A stretch of 64,000 nucleotides of DNA from Streptomyces sp. CB02058 (GTDB lineage: Bacteria; Actinomycetota; Actinomycetes; Streptomycetales; Streptomycetaceae): NCBI RefSeq assembly GCF_001905505.1, contig NZ_LIPG01000001.1, forward strand, positions 806,001 to 870,000, read 5' to 3'. Of this stretch, positions 1 through 9,086 are shown piece by piece (within the stretch, counting starts at the first letter, position 1; each line of letters begins with the position of its first letter). The notes under the pieces were generated by a model, which was not told the origin of the DNA, ran no database searches, and was given only the letters and a program-made list of their open reading frames with translations. The position numbers were made by a program, and so were the translations under genes.

Positions 1-173
<173 letters not shown>

Positions 174-498
174 CGGCACGAGGACGAGGGGGCCCGCCGG
201 GCGCCCGGCGGGACACACCTTCTCGCAGGCCGGGGCATGGCTTCGCGTGTTCGAGGGAATACAGCTCTCAGGTCGATGTCCGGTCAGCAACCAGGCGGAC
301 GTCGCAACCAAGTGAGCGGCGCCCAGCCCGCTCGCCCGGGAGGCCCTTTGCACACGAAGGACCGCACGACATGCGGCCGACGCGGAGGGCCGGAGTTCGG
401 CCCGCGCACGGGGCCCGAACCCGGTCCGTCCTCTCCCTTCGGGGGTTCCGCGACGCTCGTCGCACTCCCCGACCTCGTCCGAGGGGGTACGTCCTTCC
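174..498 (+). other. Intergenic region and probable leader of the PhoH gene
   Basis: About 325 bases without a convincing gene. Besides the terminator at 193-212 the stretch can form several short hairpins: GGGCCG at 387-392 with CGGCCC at 398-403, and CGACG at 451-455 with CGTCG at 458-462. It may be a structured 5' leader. I recognise no known riboswitch in it. Reading frames through it lack the usual third-position GC bias. Confidence 0.4.
193..212 (+). terminator. Hairpin terminator after uppS
   Basis: A fully self-complementary 20-base stretch beginning CCCGCCG and ending CGGCGGG, starting 20 bases after the uppS stop. No U-run follows, which is usual for streptomycete terminators. Confidence 0.6.
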
Positions 499-1818
499 GT
501 GACCAGCACTAAGCGCCGCATGCCCGACCGGCGCACCTATGTTCTCGACACCAGCGTCCTGCTGGCCGACCCCAACGCCATGGCCCGCTTCGACGAGCAC
601 GAAGTCGTGCTGCCGATCGTGGTGGTCACGGAGCTGGAGGCCAAGAGGCACCACCCGGAGCTCGGATACTTCGCCCGGCAGGCCCTGCGCCTGCTGGACG
701 ACTTCCGGGTCCGGTACGGCCGGCTGGACGCCCCGATCCCGCTCGGGGATCTGGGCGGGTCGCTCCGTGTCGAACTCAACCATTCCGACCCCGGCGTACT
801 GCCCGCCGGCTACCGGTTGGGGGACAACGACTCACGGATTCTCGCGGTCGCGCGCAATCTCCAGGCCGAGGGTTACGACGTCACGGTCGTCTCCAAGGAC
901 CTGCCGCTCCGCATCAAGGCGTCCTCGGTCGGCCTCCTCGCCGAGGAGTACCGCGCCGAACTCGCCATCACCGACTCCGGCTGGACCGGGATGTCGGAGC
1001 TCTCCCTCGCGGCCGAACAGGTCGACCTGCTCTTCAGCGAGGAGACGCTGTACGTCCCAGAGGCCGCCGAGTTCCCCGTGCACACCGGGCTGGTCCTCCA
1101 GTCCGAGCGCGGCAAGGCGCTCGGCAGGGTCACGGCCGAGGGCAACGTCCGTCTCGTGCGCGGGGACAGGGAGGCCTTCGGCATCCACGGCCGCAGCGCC
1201 GAGCAGCGCATCGCGCTCGATCTGCTCCTCGACCCGGACGTCGGGATCGTGTCCATGGGCGGCCGGGCGGGCACCGGCAAGTCCGCCCTGGCGCTCTGCG
1301 CGGGCCTGGAGGCCGTGCTGGAGCGCAGGCAGCACAAGAAGGTGATGGTCTTCCGGCCGCTGTACGCGGTCGGCGGGCAGGAGCTCGGCTATCTCCCCGG
1401 CAGCGAGGCCGAGAAGATGAGCCCCTGGGCGCAGGCCGTCTTCGACACGCTGTCGGCGGTCGCCGGGCGCGAGGTCATCGAAGAGGTGCTGGGGCGCGGG
1501 ATGCTGGAGATCCTGCCGCTCACCCACATCCGGGGCCGCTCCCTCCACGACGCGTTCGTGATCGTGGACGAGGCGCAGTCGCTGGAGCGGAATGTCCTTC
1601 TGACCGTGTTGTCCCGGATCGGGGCGAATTCGCGTGTGGTGCTCACGCACGACGTGGCGCAGCGGGACAACCTCAGGGTCGGCCGGTACGACGGAGTCGT
1701 CGCCGTGGTCGAGAAACTGAAGGGGCATCCGCTCTTCGCGCACGTCACCCTCACCCGTTCCGAGCGCTCGCAGATCGCCGCGCTCGTGACCGAAATGCTG
1801 GAGGACGGTCACATCTGA
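499..1818 (+). CDS. phoH: PhoH-family ATPase with N-terminal PIN domain
   Basis: A 439-residue protein with a PIN nuclease-like domain (roughly residues 12-150) joined to a PhoH P-loop ATPase domain (roughly 220-435). The PIN domain opens with YVLDTSVLL, where Asp17 is an expected metal ligand, and Glu45 in VVTELEAK is another. The ATPase domain has Walker A GRAGTGKS at residues 255-262 and Walker B IVDEAQ at 355-360. PIN-PhoH proteins (PhoH2 type) have been described as RNases with unwinding activity, so an RNA-processing role is likely; the target is unknown. I used the GTG at 499. An in-frame ATG eight codons later ([10 protein letters not shown]) is an alternative start. Confidence 0.88.
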   Translation: MTSTKRRMPDRRTYVLDTSVLLADPNAMARFDEHEVVLPIVVVTELEAKRHHPELGYFARQALRLLDDFRVRYGRLDAPIPLGDLGGSLRVELNHSDPGVLPAGYRLGDNDSRILAVARNLQAEGYDVTVVSKDLPLRIKASSVGLLAEEYRAELAITDSGWTGMSELSLAAEQVDLLFSEETLYVPEAAEFPVHTGLVLQSERGKALGRVTAEGNVRLVRGDREAFGIHGRSAEQRIALDLLLDPDVGIVSMGGRAGTGKSALALCAGLEAVLERRQHKKVMVFRPLYAVGGQELGYLPGSEAEKMSPWAQAVFDTLSAVAGREVIEEVLGRGMLEILPLTHIRGRSLHDAFVIVDEAQSLERNVLLTVLSRIGANSRVVLTHDVAQRDNLRVGRYDGVVAVVEKLKGHPLFAHVTLTRSERSQIAALVTEMLEDGHI

Positions 1819-1834
1819 CCCGGTACACACCATA

Positions 1835-1875
1835 GATGCCGCCCGGCGAGCCAAGGAGCTTAGCCGGGCGGCATC
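1835..1875 (+). terminator. Hairpin terminator after phoH
   Basis: Perfect 13-base arms (GATGCCGCCCGGC at 1835-1847 and its complement at 1863-1875) around a 15-base loop, 17 bases after the phoH stop. Confidence 0.85.
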
Positions 1876-1917
1876 GTGTTGCGCCGTCATTTCCGAAAAA
1901 GTTGTGCGCCAAACGAG

Positions 1918-1933
1918 GTGTGAGCTTTCACAC
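1918..1933. promoter_or_regulatory. Crp-like inverted repeat upstream of the SLT gene
   Basis: GTGTGA, gctt, TCACAC: a perfect 6-base inverted repeat that also reads GTG-N6-CAC, close to the core reported for streptomycete Crp sites. It lies about 275 bases before the SLT start and upstream of the structured leader, where a promoter would be expected. No convincing -35/-10 pair is visible. Confidence 0.35.
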
Positions 1934-2079
1934 GCAACACAGAATTGCAACGCGCCGTGTCCTTCCGGCAGAGTCTTGCTTCCGTCAGGCCCCGCATACG
2001 GCACTTGGGCACCTCCGAAGGCGCCCCGCACCACACAACTCAACAATCGCCGTCCGTATGCCGCCCGCGAGCACCACGC

Positions 2080-2189
2080 GGCGCTTCCGAGAGGAAGCCG
2101 CCCACCGGGCCCGTGCCTCCCGTGACCCATGCAGTAGGGAGGCCAGTGTCAGGGGCACGATCGCGCCCGCGAGGTCACCTAAGCGGGCG
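2080..2189 (+). promoter_or_regulatory. Structured 5' leader of the SLT gene (possible cis-regulatory RNA)
   Basis: Three consecutive stem-loops precede the start. The first is 2080-2102 (GGCG-CTTCC / GGAAG-CGCC, GAGA loop, one bulged C). The second is 2115-2143 (GCCTCCC / GGGAGGC). The third is 2164-2189 (CGCCCGC / GCGGGCG, loop containing GGTCACCTAA). The last stem ends five bases before the GGAAGG ribosome-binding site at 2195-2200. Several streptomycete cell-wall hydrolase genes carry c-di-AMP (ydaO) riboswitches, but I do not see that element's hallmark segments here. Confidence 0.35.
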
Positions 2190-2207
2190 ATGCTGGAAGG
2201 ACACCGT

Positions 2208-2912
2208 GTGAGCCGGATCTCGGTCCGGGGGTTCGCAGTGGCATCGGCCACGGCGGTAACCACCGTAGGCGCCGTCGTGGGCGTTGCGTCGGGCAGCACT
2301 CCCGCTGTCGACGACAACAACTTCGAGGCGGCCGCAGCCGACACCACGCTGCTCGCAGACATCCCCGCGGGCCAGCAGGCCCAGGTGCAGACCGCTTCGC
2401 TGACGCAGCAGGCCGATGCCCAGGCATCAGCGGCCGACGCGGCGGCCAAGAAGTCCGCCGAGGAGACGGCCCGCATCCAGGCCGCCAAGGACGCCAAGTC
2501 GAAGAAGCAGGCGGCCGAGGACAAGCTGGAGGCGGAGCGCGAGGCCAAGGAAGCGGCCGAGCGCGCGAGCCGGGACTCCGTCCGGAGCGCCTCGTCGTTC
2601 TCGACGCAGAGCTCCTACAGCGTCGCCGAGGTCCAGGCCATGGCCCGCGCCATGATGCCGGCCGACCAGTTCCAGTGCTTCAGCAACATCGTGGAGCGCG
2701 AGTCGGGCTGGAACTACAAGGCGACCAACCCGTCTTCCGGGGCCTACGGCATCATGCAGGCGCTGCCCGGCTCCAAGATGGCGTCGGCGGGCGCGGACTG
2801 GCAGACCAACCCGGCCACCCAGATCAAGTGGGGCCTCAGCTACATGAACAGCGACCGCTACGGCAGCCCCTGCGCCGCCTGGTCGTTCTGGCAGGCCAAC
2901 CACTGGTACTAG
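2208..2912 (+). CDS. Secreted transglycosylase-like SLT-domain protein
   Basis: A 234-residue protein. GTG at 2208 is chosen because GGAAGG lies 7 bases upstream; a longer in-frame reading has no support. The N-terminus (1-30) is a signal or anchor segment, followed by an Ala/Lys/Glu-rich coiled-coil stretch (about 65-125). The C-terminal domain (about 140-234) has the lysozyme-like SLT fold. Glu165 in ERESGWN is the expected catalytic acid, YGIMQALPGSKMAS follows the SLT pattern, and Cys157 with a late Cys in SPCAAWSFW could form a disulfide. It should cleave peptidoglycan glycan strands outside the membrane. It resembles streptomycete Swl/Rpf-neighbour wall hydrolases. A terminator on each side suggests it is transcribed alone. 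Confidence 0.85.
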   Translation: MSRISVRGFAVASATAVTTVGAVVGVASGSTPAVDDNNFEAAAADTTLLADIPAGQQAQVQTASLTQQADAQASAADAAAKKSAEETARIQAAKDAKSKKQAAEDKLEAEREAKEAAERASRDSVRSASSFSTQSSYSVAEVQAMARAMMPADQFQCFSNIVERESGWNYKATNPSSGAYGIMQALPGSKMASAGADWQTNPATQIKWGLSYMNSDRYGSPCAAWSFWQANHWY

Positions 2913-2941
2913 AACCCCGCGAGGTTCGCTCTCAACTCCGG

Positions 2942-2976
2942 GAAGCCCCGCACCGTCTCCTACGGTGCGGGGCTTC
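2942..2976 (+). terminator. Hairpin terminator after the SLT gene
   Basis: Perfect 14-base arms (GAAGCCCCGCACCG at 2942-2955 and complement at 2963-2976) with a 7-base loop, 30 bases after the stop. Confidence 0.9.
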
Positions 2977-3046
2977 TCGCGTGTACGGTCGGACCCGGAC
3001 CGCCCCCGGGGGGCGTGCGGGGAGCGGATGGGGGAAGGGAAAAACC

Positions 3047-4444
3047 ATGTCGAGACTTCCGGGGTGGCTCGGTCGGCTGGGAGCCGAACTGACCGAGATC
3101 GGGGCGCGCCTGGAAGAACGCCGCGCCGAGGACGAGCGGCGCGCCGACGTCGACGCGGCCAAGGACGTGTCCTCGTCGACACTCTCCACGGTCGCCGCCG
3201 CCCAGGTGCCGCGCCCGCCCTCCTACGCCCCCGCCGTCGCCGCCCCCCGGCCCGAACCGGTCGCCGCGATTCCCTGGGGGATGCGGGTGGCGGCGGAGGC
3301 CGGCTGGCGGCTGCTGGTCCTGGCGGGCACGGTCTGGGTGCTGATGCGGATCATCAGCGCCGTGCAGCTGGTCGTCTTCGCCTTCGCCGCGGCCCTGCTG
3401 GTCACCGCGATGCTGCAGCCGACCGTCGTACGGCTCAAGCGGCTCGGGCTGCCGCGCGGCCTGGCGACCGCGGTCACCGCCGTGCTCGGGTTCGTCGTCA
3501 TGGGCCTGGTCGGCTGGTTCGTCGTATGGCAGGTGATGGACAACCTGGACACGCTCTCCGACCGGGTCCGCGACGGCATCGACGAGCTGAAGCGCTGGCT
3601 CCTGGACAGCCCGTTCCATGTCACCGAGTCGCAGATCAACGACATCGCGAAGAACCTCAGCGACACCATCGGCACCAACACGGAGGAGATCACCTCGGCC
3701 GGCCTCCAGGGCGTCACCGTGATGGTGGAGGTGCTCACCGGGGTGCTGCTGGCGATGTTCTCGACGCTCTTCCTGATGTACGACGGGAAGCGCATCTGGC
3801 AGTGGGTCCTCAAGCTCGTGCCCGCCCAGGCCCGTCCGGGAGTCGCGGGCGCGGGCCCGCGCGCGTGGCGGACGCTGACCGCCTATGTGCGGGGCACGGT
3901 CATCGTGGCGCTGATCGACGCGATCTTCATCGGGCTCGGGATCTACTTCCTCGATGTGCCGATGGCGGTGCCGCTCGCCGTCTTCATCTTCCTCTTCGCC
4001 TTCATCCCGCTGGTCGGCGCCGTCATCTCCGGAGCGCTCGCGGTGGTCGTCGCGCTCGTCACCCAGGGCGTGTTCACCGCGCTGATGGTGCTGATCGTGG
4101 TGCTCGCCGTGCAGCAGATCGAGGGCCACATCCTCCAGCCCTTCATCCTCGGCCGCGCCGTGCGCGTCCATCCGCTGGCCGTCGTGCTCTCCGTCGCCGC
4201 CGGAGGCATGGTCGCGGGCATCGGCGGTGCCGTCGTCGCCGTACCGCTCGTCGCGGTGACCAACACGGTGGTCGGCTATCTGCGCTCCTACGGGCACGCG
4301 CAGGCGGATCTCCACGGGCCGGGGCCGCACGGTGCCACCGCGCTCTCCGCCATGGCTCCGACGGAGCCGCCGGGCGCCCGCCCGGCCGACGAGCCGGCGG
4401 ACACCGGCGGGCGGCCGGATCCGGGAACCGGCCCGGAGAAGTGA
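3047..4444 (+). CDS. AI-2E family membrane transporter
   Basis: A 465-residue protein. ATG at 3047 is preceded by GGGGGAAGGGAA; a longer in-frame reading to the left overlaps the SLT gene and is rejected. The N-terminal 75 residues are charged and Pro/Ala-rich and probably cytoplasmic. Then come about eight hydrophobic segments, in pairs at roughly 85-140 and 145-175, a central amphipathic region (about 180-240), and a hydrophobic block (about 250-425). The family signature EGHILQPFILGRAVRVHPL is present, in the last third. AI-2E family members export small molecules or act as ion antiporters; the substrate here cannot be told from sequence. The C-terminus is Pro-rich. A terminator follows, shared with the convergent ahp operon. 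Confidence 0.85.
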   Translation: MSRLPGWLGRLGAELTEIGARLEERRAEDERRADVDAAKDVSSSTLSTVAAAQVPRPPSYAPAVAAPRPEPVAAIPWGMRVAAEAGWRLLVLAGTVWVLMRIISAVQLVVFAFAAALLVTAMLQPTVVRLKRLGLPRGLATAVTAVLGFVVMGLVGWFVVWQVMDNLDTLSDRVRDGIDELKRWLLDSPFHVTESQINDIAKNLSDTIGTNTEEITSAGLQGVTVMVEVLTGVLLAMFSTLFLMYDGKRIWQWVLKLVPAQARPGVAGAGPRAWRTLTAYVRGTVIVALIDAIFIGLGIYFLDVPMAVPLAVFIFLFAFIPLVGAVISGALAVVVALVTQGVFTALMVLIVVLAVQQIEGHILQPFILGRAVRVHPLAVVLSVAAGGMVAGIGGAVVAVPLVAVTNTVVGYLRSYGHAQADLHGPGPHGATALSAMAPTEPPGARPADEPADTGGRPDPGTGPEK

Positions 4445-4471
4445 GCCGGCGGGTGCGGAACGGGACATGAA

Positions 4472-4509
4472 AAGGGCCCCGAGGACGGTCGGTCGTCCTC
4501 GGGGCCCTT
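4472..4509. terminator. Bidirectional terminator between the AI-2E gene and ahpD
   Basis: 16-base complementary arms (AAGGGCCCCGAGGACG at 4472-4487 and complement at 4494-4509) with a 6-base loop between convergent genes, flanked by A-rich and T-containing ends so it can serve both strands. Confidence 0.9.
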
Positions 4510-4524
4510 CTCGTATGCGGGGTA

Positions 4525-5058
4525 CTACTCGGCGAGCACGGCCTCGGCCTCGAGGGTCACGCCGACCGCCTGGATCACCGAAGCGATCTTGACGGCTTCC
4601 TGAATGGTCTCACGGTCGACGCCGGCCTTGCGCAGCACCTGCTCGTGGGAGTCCAGGCACTGGCCGCAGCCGTTGATGGCGGAGACGGCGAGCGACCACA
4701 GCTCGAAGTCGACCTTCTCCACGCCCGGCTTGCCGATGACGTTCATCCGCAGACCCGCACGGAGGTTGCCGTACTCGGGGTCCGACAGCAGGTGCCGGGT
4801 GCGGTAGAAGACGTTGTTCATCGCCATGATCGCCGCGGCCGACTTCGCCGCGGTGTACGCCTCGGCGGAGAGGTTGGCCTTGGCCTCGGGCTCCAGCTCG
4901 CGCAGCACCTTCGGCGAGCGCGAGGCGATCGCGCAGGCCAGGACGGTGCCCCACAGCTGCTGCTGGGGAAGCTCGCTGTTGCCGATGACCGAGCCGAGGT
5001 TCAGCTTCAGGTCCTTGGCGAAGTCCGGTATGGCGGACTTCAGTTCGTCGAGTGCCAT
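4525..5058 (-). CDS. ahpD: Alkyl hydroperoxidase AhpD
   Basis: A 177-residue carboxymuconolactone-decarboxylase-fold protein with the AhpD centre intact: Glu119, Cys131 and Cys134 in CGQC, and His138 in DSHEQ. In actinobacteria AhpD reduces oxidised AhpC and links it to a lipoamide/dihydrolipoamide donor. The gene follows ahpC by 11 bases and is surely co-transcribed with it from the oxyR-ahpC divergent promoter. Length is normal for the family. Confidence 0.96.
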   Translation of the reverse strand: MALDELKSAIPDFAKDLKLNLGSVIGNSELPQQQLWGTVLACAIASRSPKVLRELEPEAKANLSAEAYTAAKSAAAIMAMNNVFYRTRHLLSDPEYGNLRAGLRMNVIGKPGVEKVDFELWSLAVSAINGCGQCLDSHEQVLRKAGVDRETIQEAVKIASVIQAVGVTLEAEAVLAE

Positions 5059-5069
5059 GTCGTATCAGC

Positions 5070-5624
5070 TCACTCGCCGGAGAGGAGCGCGACCGGGTCG
5101 AGGGTGTTCTCGCCCTTGGTCCAGTTGCACGGGCACAGCTCGTCGGTCTGCAGGGCGTCGAGGACCCGCAGGACCTCCTTGGGGTTACGGCCCACGGAAC
5201 CGGCGGTCACCATCGTGAACTGGATCTCGTTGTTCTGGTCGACGATGAAGACGGCGCGCTGTGCGAAGCCGTCCTCGCCCTCGATGCCGAGGTCACGCAT
5301 GAGCTCGTGCTTCGAGTCGGCCAGCATCGGGAAGGGCAGGTCGGTGAGGTCCGGGTGGTCCTTGCGCCAGGCGTGGTGCACGAACTCGGAGTCACCGGAG
5401 AAGCCGAGGATCTGCGCGTCACGGTCGGCGAACTCTTCGTTCAGCTTGCCGAAGGCGGCGATCTCGGTGGGGCACACGAAGGTGAAGTCCTTCGGCCACG
5501 CGAAGACGATCTTCCACTGACCCTCGTAGGTCTTGTGGTTGATCTGCTCGAACTCCTTGCCGCTCTCCAGCGACACACAAGCGGTCAGGTCGAACTCGGG
5601 GAACTTGTCACCGACAGTGAGCAC
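5070..5624 (-). CDS. ahpC: Alkyl hydroperoxide reductase AhpC (2-Cys peroxiredoxin)
   Basis: A 184-residue peroxiredoxin that reduces organic peroxides and H2O2. GTG at 5624 gives the N-terminus MLTVGDKFPEF and has AAGGAG five bases upstream; a longer in-frame reading to 5699 would run through the leader hairpin and is rejected. The peroxidatic Cys51 sits in FTFVCPTEIAAF with Pro44 and Thr48. Cys164 and Cys166 in ELCPCNW near the C-terminus include the resolving cysteine. First gene of the ahpC-ahpD operon, divergent from oxyR, so control by OxyR is expected from the family. Confidence 0.97.
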   Translation of the reverse strand: MLTVGDKFPEFDLTACVSLESGKEFEQINHKTYEGQWKIVFAWPKDFTFVCPTEIAAFGKLNEEFADRDAQILGFSGDSEFVHHAWRKDHPDLTDLPFPMLADSKHELMRDLGIEGEDGFAQRAVFIVDQNNEIQFTMVTAGSVGRNPKEVLRVLDALQTDELCPCNWTKGENTLDPVALLSGE

Positions 5625-5756
5625 GCGCACTCCTTGCTGCGTAGGAAATCCCCTTTTGGGGGCTTTCCTGGGGGTTGGACTGCCCCCACCTTGGCACACA
5701 GTGCATTGATCACGGAAATAGCTACACTCGGTGCGGATGATCGGAGGTGCCTATCA
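5625..5756. promoter_or_regulatory. ahpC/oxyR divergent promoter region with ahpC leader hairpin
   Basis: The 132-base gap holds both promoters and presumably the OxyR sites. TACACT at 5732-5737 could be the oxyR -10; GGAGGTG at 5743-5749 is its ribosome-binding site. On the ahpC side a stem-loop at 5643-5669 (AGGAAA/TTTCCT outer, CCCC/GGGG inner, T4 loop) lies between the probable promoter and the AAGGAG of ahpC. I could not place an OxyR box exactly. Confidence 0.6.
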
Positions 5757-6716
5757 GTGGCGTATGTAAATCAGGCCAATAGGGTCAAGCAGCCCAGCCT
5801 CTCGCAGCTGCGCGCCTTCTCGGCCGTGGCGGAGCATCTGCACTTCCGGGACGCGGCGGCAGCAATCGGGATGAGTCAGCCGGCGCTCTCCGGGGCGGTG
5901 TCCGCGCTGGAGGTGGCACTCGGTGTCCAGCTCATCGAGCGTACGACGCGCAAGGTGCTCCTGTCGCCGGCCGGGGAGCGGCTCGCGGTGCGGAGCCGGG
6001 CGGTGCTGGAGGCGCTCGGCGAGCTGATGGAGGAGGCCGAGGCGGTGCGCGCGCCGTTCACCGGGATACTCCGCCTGGGCGTGATCCCGACCGTGGCGCC
6101 GTATCTGCTGCCGACCGTGCTCAGGCTGGTCCATGAGCGCTACCCGGAGCTGGACCTCCAGGTCCACGAGGAGCAGACCTCCTCGCTGCTGGACGGGCTG
6201 GCCGCCGGGCGGCTGGACCTGCTGCTGCTCGCGGTGCCGCTGGGTGTGCCCGGGGTCACGGAACTGCCGCTGTTCGACGAGGACTTCGTCCTCGTGATGG
6301 AGAAGGGGCACCACCTCGCAGGGGGCGCGGGGCTGCCGCGCGAGACGCTGCGCGACCTTCCGCTGCTGCTGCTCGACGAGGGGCACTGCCTGCGCGACCA
6401 GGCCCTGGACATCTGCCGTGAGGCGGGGCGCACGCGGGGGGCGCCGGTGACGACGACCGCGGCCGGGCTCTCCACGCTGGTGCAGCTGGTCGCCGGAGGG
6501 CTCGGGGTGACGCTGCTGCCGCGTACGGCGGTGACGGTGGAGACCGGGCGCAACGAGGCGCTGTCCACGGGGTACTTCATGGACCCCGCGCCCTCCCGGC
6601 GGGTCGCCCTCGCGGTGCGCACGGGCTCGGCCCGCCATGAGGAGTTCGAGGAGCTCGCGGCCGCGCTGCGCGGGGCCCTGGGGGCGCTGCCGGTGCGGGT
6701 GCACGCCGAGGGGTGA
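5757..6716 (+). CDS. oxyR: LysR-type peroxide sensor OxyR
   Basis: A 319-residue LysR-family activator. GTG at 5757 has GGAGGTG upstream; the reading frame extends far to the left but over ahpC and is rejected. The winged HTH occupies residues 15-75 (SLSQLRAFSAVAEHLHFRDA). In the effector domain Cys211 (DEGHC) and Cys220 (LDICREAG) correspond to the redox pair that forms a disulfide on H2O2 exposure. Its divergent neighbours ahpC-ahpD are the classical targets; the catalase at 14-15.6 kb is a further possible target. Confidence 0.95.
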   Translation: MAYVNQANRVKQPSLSQLRAFSAVAEHLHFRDAAAAIGMSQPALSGAVSALEVALGVQLIERTTRKVLLSPAGERLAVRSRAVLEALGELMEEAEAVRAPFTGILRLGVIPTVAPYLLPTVLRLVHERYPELDLQVHEEQTSSLLDGLAAGRLDLLLLAVPLGVPGVTELPLFDEDFVLVMEKGHHLAGGAGLPRETLRDLPLLLLDEGHCLRDQALDICREAGRTRGAPVTTTAAGLSTLVQLVAGGLGVTLLPRTAVTVETGRNEALSTGYFMDPAPSRRVALAVRTGSARHEEFEELAAALRGALGALPVRVHAEG

Positions 6717-6749
6717 GCGCGTGCGCCGGCGCGCCCACCCCTCGTGCGC

Positions 6750-9086
6750 TCACTCCGTGCGCAGGCCGTCCGGGCGCATCATGCGCCACAGCAGCGGCAG
6801 GGAGAGCAGGGTCACCGCCAGGACGAGGGCCGCGCCCGCGCCCGCCATCGGCAGGAACACCCACCACCGCGTCACCGTCTTGGCCAGCATCCACGTCATG
6901 ACGGCGCCGAGCCCGACACCTCCCGCGACGGCGACCAGGATGCTGATGGCCACGGGGACGGCCGTCTGCCAGAGCACCGACCAGCCGAGCGTGACCCGCC
7001 TGGTGCCGAAGGCGACCAGGACCGACAGCAGCCGCTTGCGCTCCCTGAGCTGCTCCAGCTGGGAGACCAGCATCGAGGCGGCGATCAGCAGCAGGGTCGC
7101 CAGCGCGCCGAACCGCAGCCCGGTCTGCACACTTTCGTACTGACGGTCACGTGTCACCGAGGTCAGGGCGGCGACCCGCATGCCCGGGTCGATCCTGGCG
7201 GCGGTGTTCCGCACGTACTCGCCGACGTCCTCCACCCCCTCGTCGACCTTGATCTGCGCGATGGTCTGGGCGTTCGGCAGCGTGCGCGGGTCGATGGCGC
7301 CGACCGTCGCCATGATGCCCCAGTGCTCCTCGCCGAGCGGGTCGGGCGCCGCGGTCACGGTCGGGGCGTCGGCGGGCAGGGTCCAGCGCATCGGCTTCGC
7401 TCCCGGCACCATGCCGATGTCCGGGTTGAGCTCGATCTCCTTTCCCTTGCGTGCCGTCTCGTCCATCCAGTCGCTCATCTCCTTGTCGCCCCTCGGGTGG
7501 ACGACGAAGACGTCACCGTCCGCGCAGGAGCGGATCTCGGCCAGCTCCTTCAGGGTCGCGCAGTCACCGATGCTGAGGGAGGTGGTCGGGGTGACCTCGT
7601 CCTCCTTGTACGTCCCGGGCTTCGTCACATACGCCTCGACCGTGCCGATGACGGCCTCGACGCCCTTCGTGGAGCGGAACTCCTCGATGGTCCGGACGGC
7701 GGCGTCCCCACTGACCCGCTCCGAGAACGTGTGGAACTGGGCACGTGACGGGTCCTGCCCCGTCATGTGCGAGAACTCGTCGCCCATCGCCGCGAACATC
7801 ATCTGCAGGGCCACGGCACCCGCCACCGCGACGGCGATCCCGCTGACCGCGCGGGAGGCCGCGCCACTGTTCAGCTGCAGCCGGCGGACGGCGAGCTGCC
7901 AGGACAGCGGGCCGCGGCGCAGCGGGCGTACGCACGCCTCGACCAGCCAGGGCAACAGCAGGGCGAGCCCGAAGAGGACCAGGACGGCACCGGCCGCGAT
8001 GGGGTACGGGTCGACGAAGCCGCCCTCGCCCACCCTGCCGGTCGCTCCCAGGACGGCCAGCCCCAGGGCCGGGACCAGCAGACGCCACCAGAGGCGGCGC
8101 GACCGGCCGCCCGACTGCCGCACGACGCCCAGCGGTTCGACGATCACCGCGCGCATGGCGACCAGCGTCACCAGTACCGCGCAGAGCGGCACCGCGACGG
8201 CGACCAGTGCCGCCATCCACGGCGCGGGCGTCAGGTCGGACGGGAAGACGCTGTAGTTCCACACCTCGACGTAGCCGCTGAACCTGCGGCCCACGAGGAA
8301 GAAGACCACTCCCGTGAGGAGCCCGAGCAGCGAGCCGAAGAGGGCTTCGCCCGCGGCGATCCTGCGGGTCGACCGGATGTCCGTACCGATCAGACGGAGG
8401 GCGGCGAGCCTGCGGTCACGGCGGTCGCCGCCGAAGCGCACGGCCGTGGCGATGAAGATGGCGACGGGCGCCAGCAGGACCACACAGATCATGATGACCA
8501 GGACCACGAGGGCGGGCGCGAGCGGCTCGTCCTTGAGCCTGTCGCCGTAACCGTCGACCCGATGGCCGCCGTTGGCGGCGGTCAGGGTGTCGCTGCCGGC
8601 GTAGAAGTACAGCTCCCCGGGGGAGAGCAGGCCCGCGTCGCCGATCGCCGCGGTGATCCGGTACGGGAGACGCTCCCGCAGGAGGCTGCCCTCGGGCGAG
8701 GCCAGCAGCTCCTTCAGCGCGGGGGAGGCCGCCATCTCCCCGGGGCCGGGGAGTGCCCCGATCCCGGGCGGGGTCACCGGGTGCGCACCCTCCGGGCGCA
8801 TGAGGAAGCCGCCGACGACCTTGCCCCTGTACTCGGTCTCCGCGCTGACACGCAGCACGGAGGTGTCGGACTTCGCGGCCTTCCCCTCGTAGGAAGCCGC
8901 GCTCTCCAGGCGCGCGAGGTCGCGATGGGAGCGTTCAGCCAGCAGATGGGGCACGGACGAGGCGACGAGCAGCAGCGCCACCCCCAGCCCCACCCCGACG
9001 GCGGTGAGTGTGGTCCGTGCCCAGCCCTCGCGGCCGCCCGCCGCCGCGAAGCGTATGCCGAGGCCGAGATCGCGCAGCCAGGTCAT
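6750..9086 (-). CDS. FtsX-like ABC transporter permease
   Basis: A 778-residue membrane protein with two FtsX permease domains. A first TM at about 22-46 is followed by a large extracellular region, a TM cluster at about 195-320, more TMs around 345-390 and 415-440, a second extracellular region (about 445-640) and three C-terminal TMs. This is the MacB/LolE-like layout for peptide or lipid efflux; the substrate is unknown. ATG overlaps the stop of the ATPase gene by four bases (ATGA), so the two are translationally coupled. It is the last gene of a PadR-ATPase-permease operon. Confidence 0.9.
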   Translation of the reverse strand: MTWLRDLGLGIRFAAAGGREGWARTTLTAVGVGLGVALLLVASSVPHLLAERSHRDLARLESAASYEGKAAKSDTSVLRVSAETEYRGKVVGGFLMRPEGAHPVTPPGIGALPGPGEMAASPALKELLASPEGSLLRERLPYRITAAIGDAGLLSPGELYFYAGSDTLTAANGGHRVDGYGDRLKDEPLAPALVVLVIMICVVLLAPVAIFIATAVRFGGDRRDRRLAALRLIGTDIRSTRRIAAGEALFGSLLGLLTGVVFFLVGRRFSGYVEVWNYSVFPSDLTPAPWMAALVAVAVPLCAVLVTLVAMRAVIVEPLGVVRQSGGRSRRLWWRLLVPALGLAVLGATGRVGEGGFVDPYPIAAGAVLVLFGLALLLPWLVEACVRPLRRGPLSWQLAVRRLQLNSGAASRAVSGIAVAVAGAVALQMMFAAMGDEFSHMTGQDPSRAQFHTFSERVSGDAAVRTIEEFRSTKGVEAVIGTVEAYVTKPGTYKEDEVTPTTSLSIGDCATLKELAEIRSCADGDVFVVHPRGDKEMSDWMDETARKGKEIELNPDIGMVPGAKPMRWTLPADAPTVTAAPDPLGEEHWGIMATVGAIDPRTLPNAQTIAQIKVDEGVEDVGEYVRNTAARIDPGMRVAALTSVTRDRQYESVQTGLRFGALATLLLIAASMLVSQLEQLRERKRLLSVLVAFGTRRVTLGWSVLWQTAVPVAISILVAVAGGVGLGAVMTWMLAKTVTRWWVFLPMAGAGAALVLAVTLLSLPLLWRMMRPDGLRTE

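Noticed and set aside
1876..2200. ydaO (c-di-AMP) riboswitch before the SLT gene
   Set aside because: The gene type fits, but the conserved segments I know from the streptomycete element are not found; only generic hairpins are visible.
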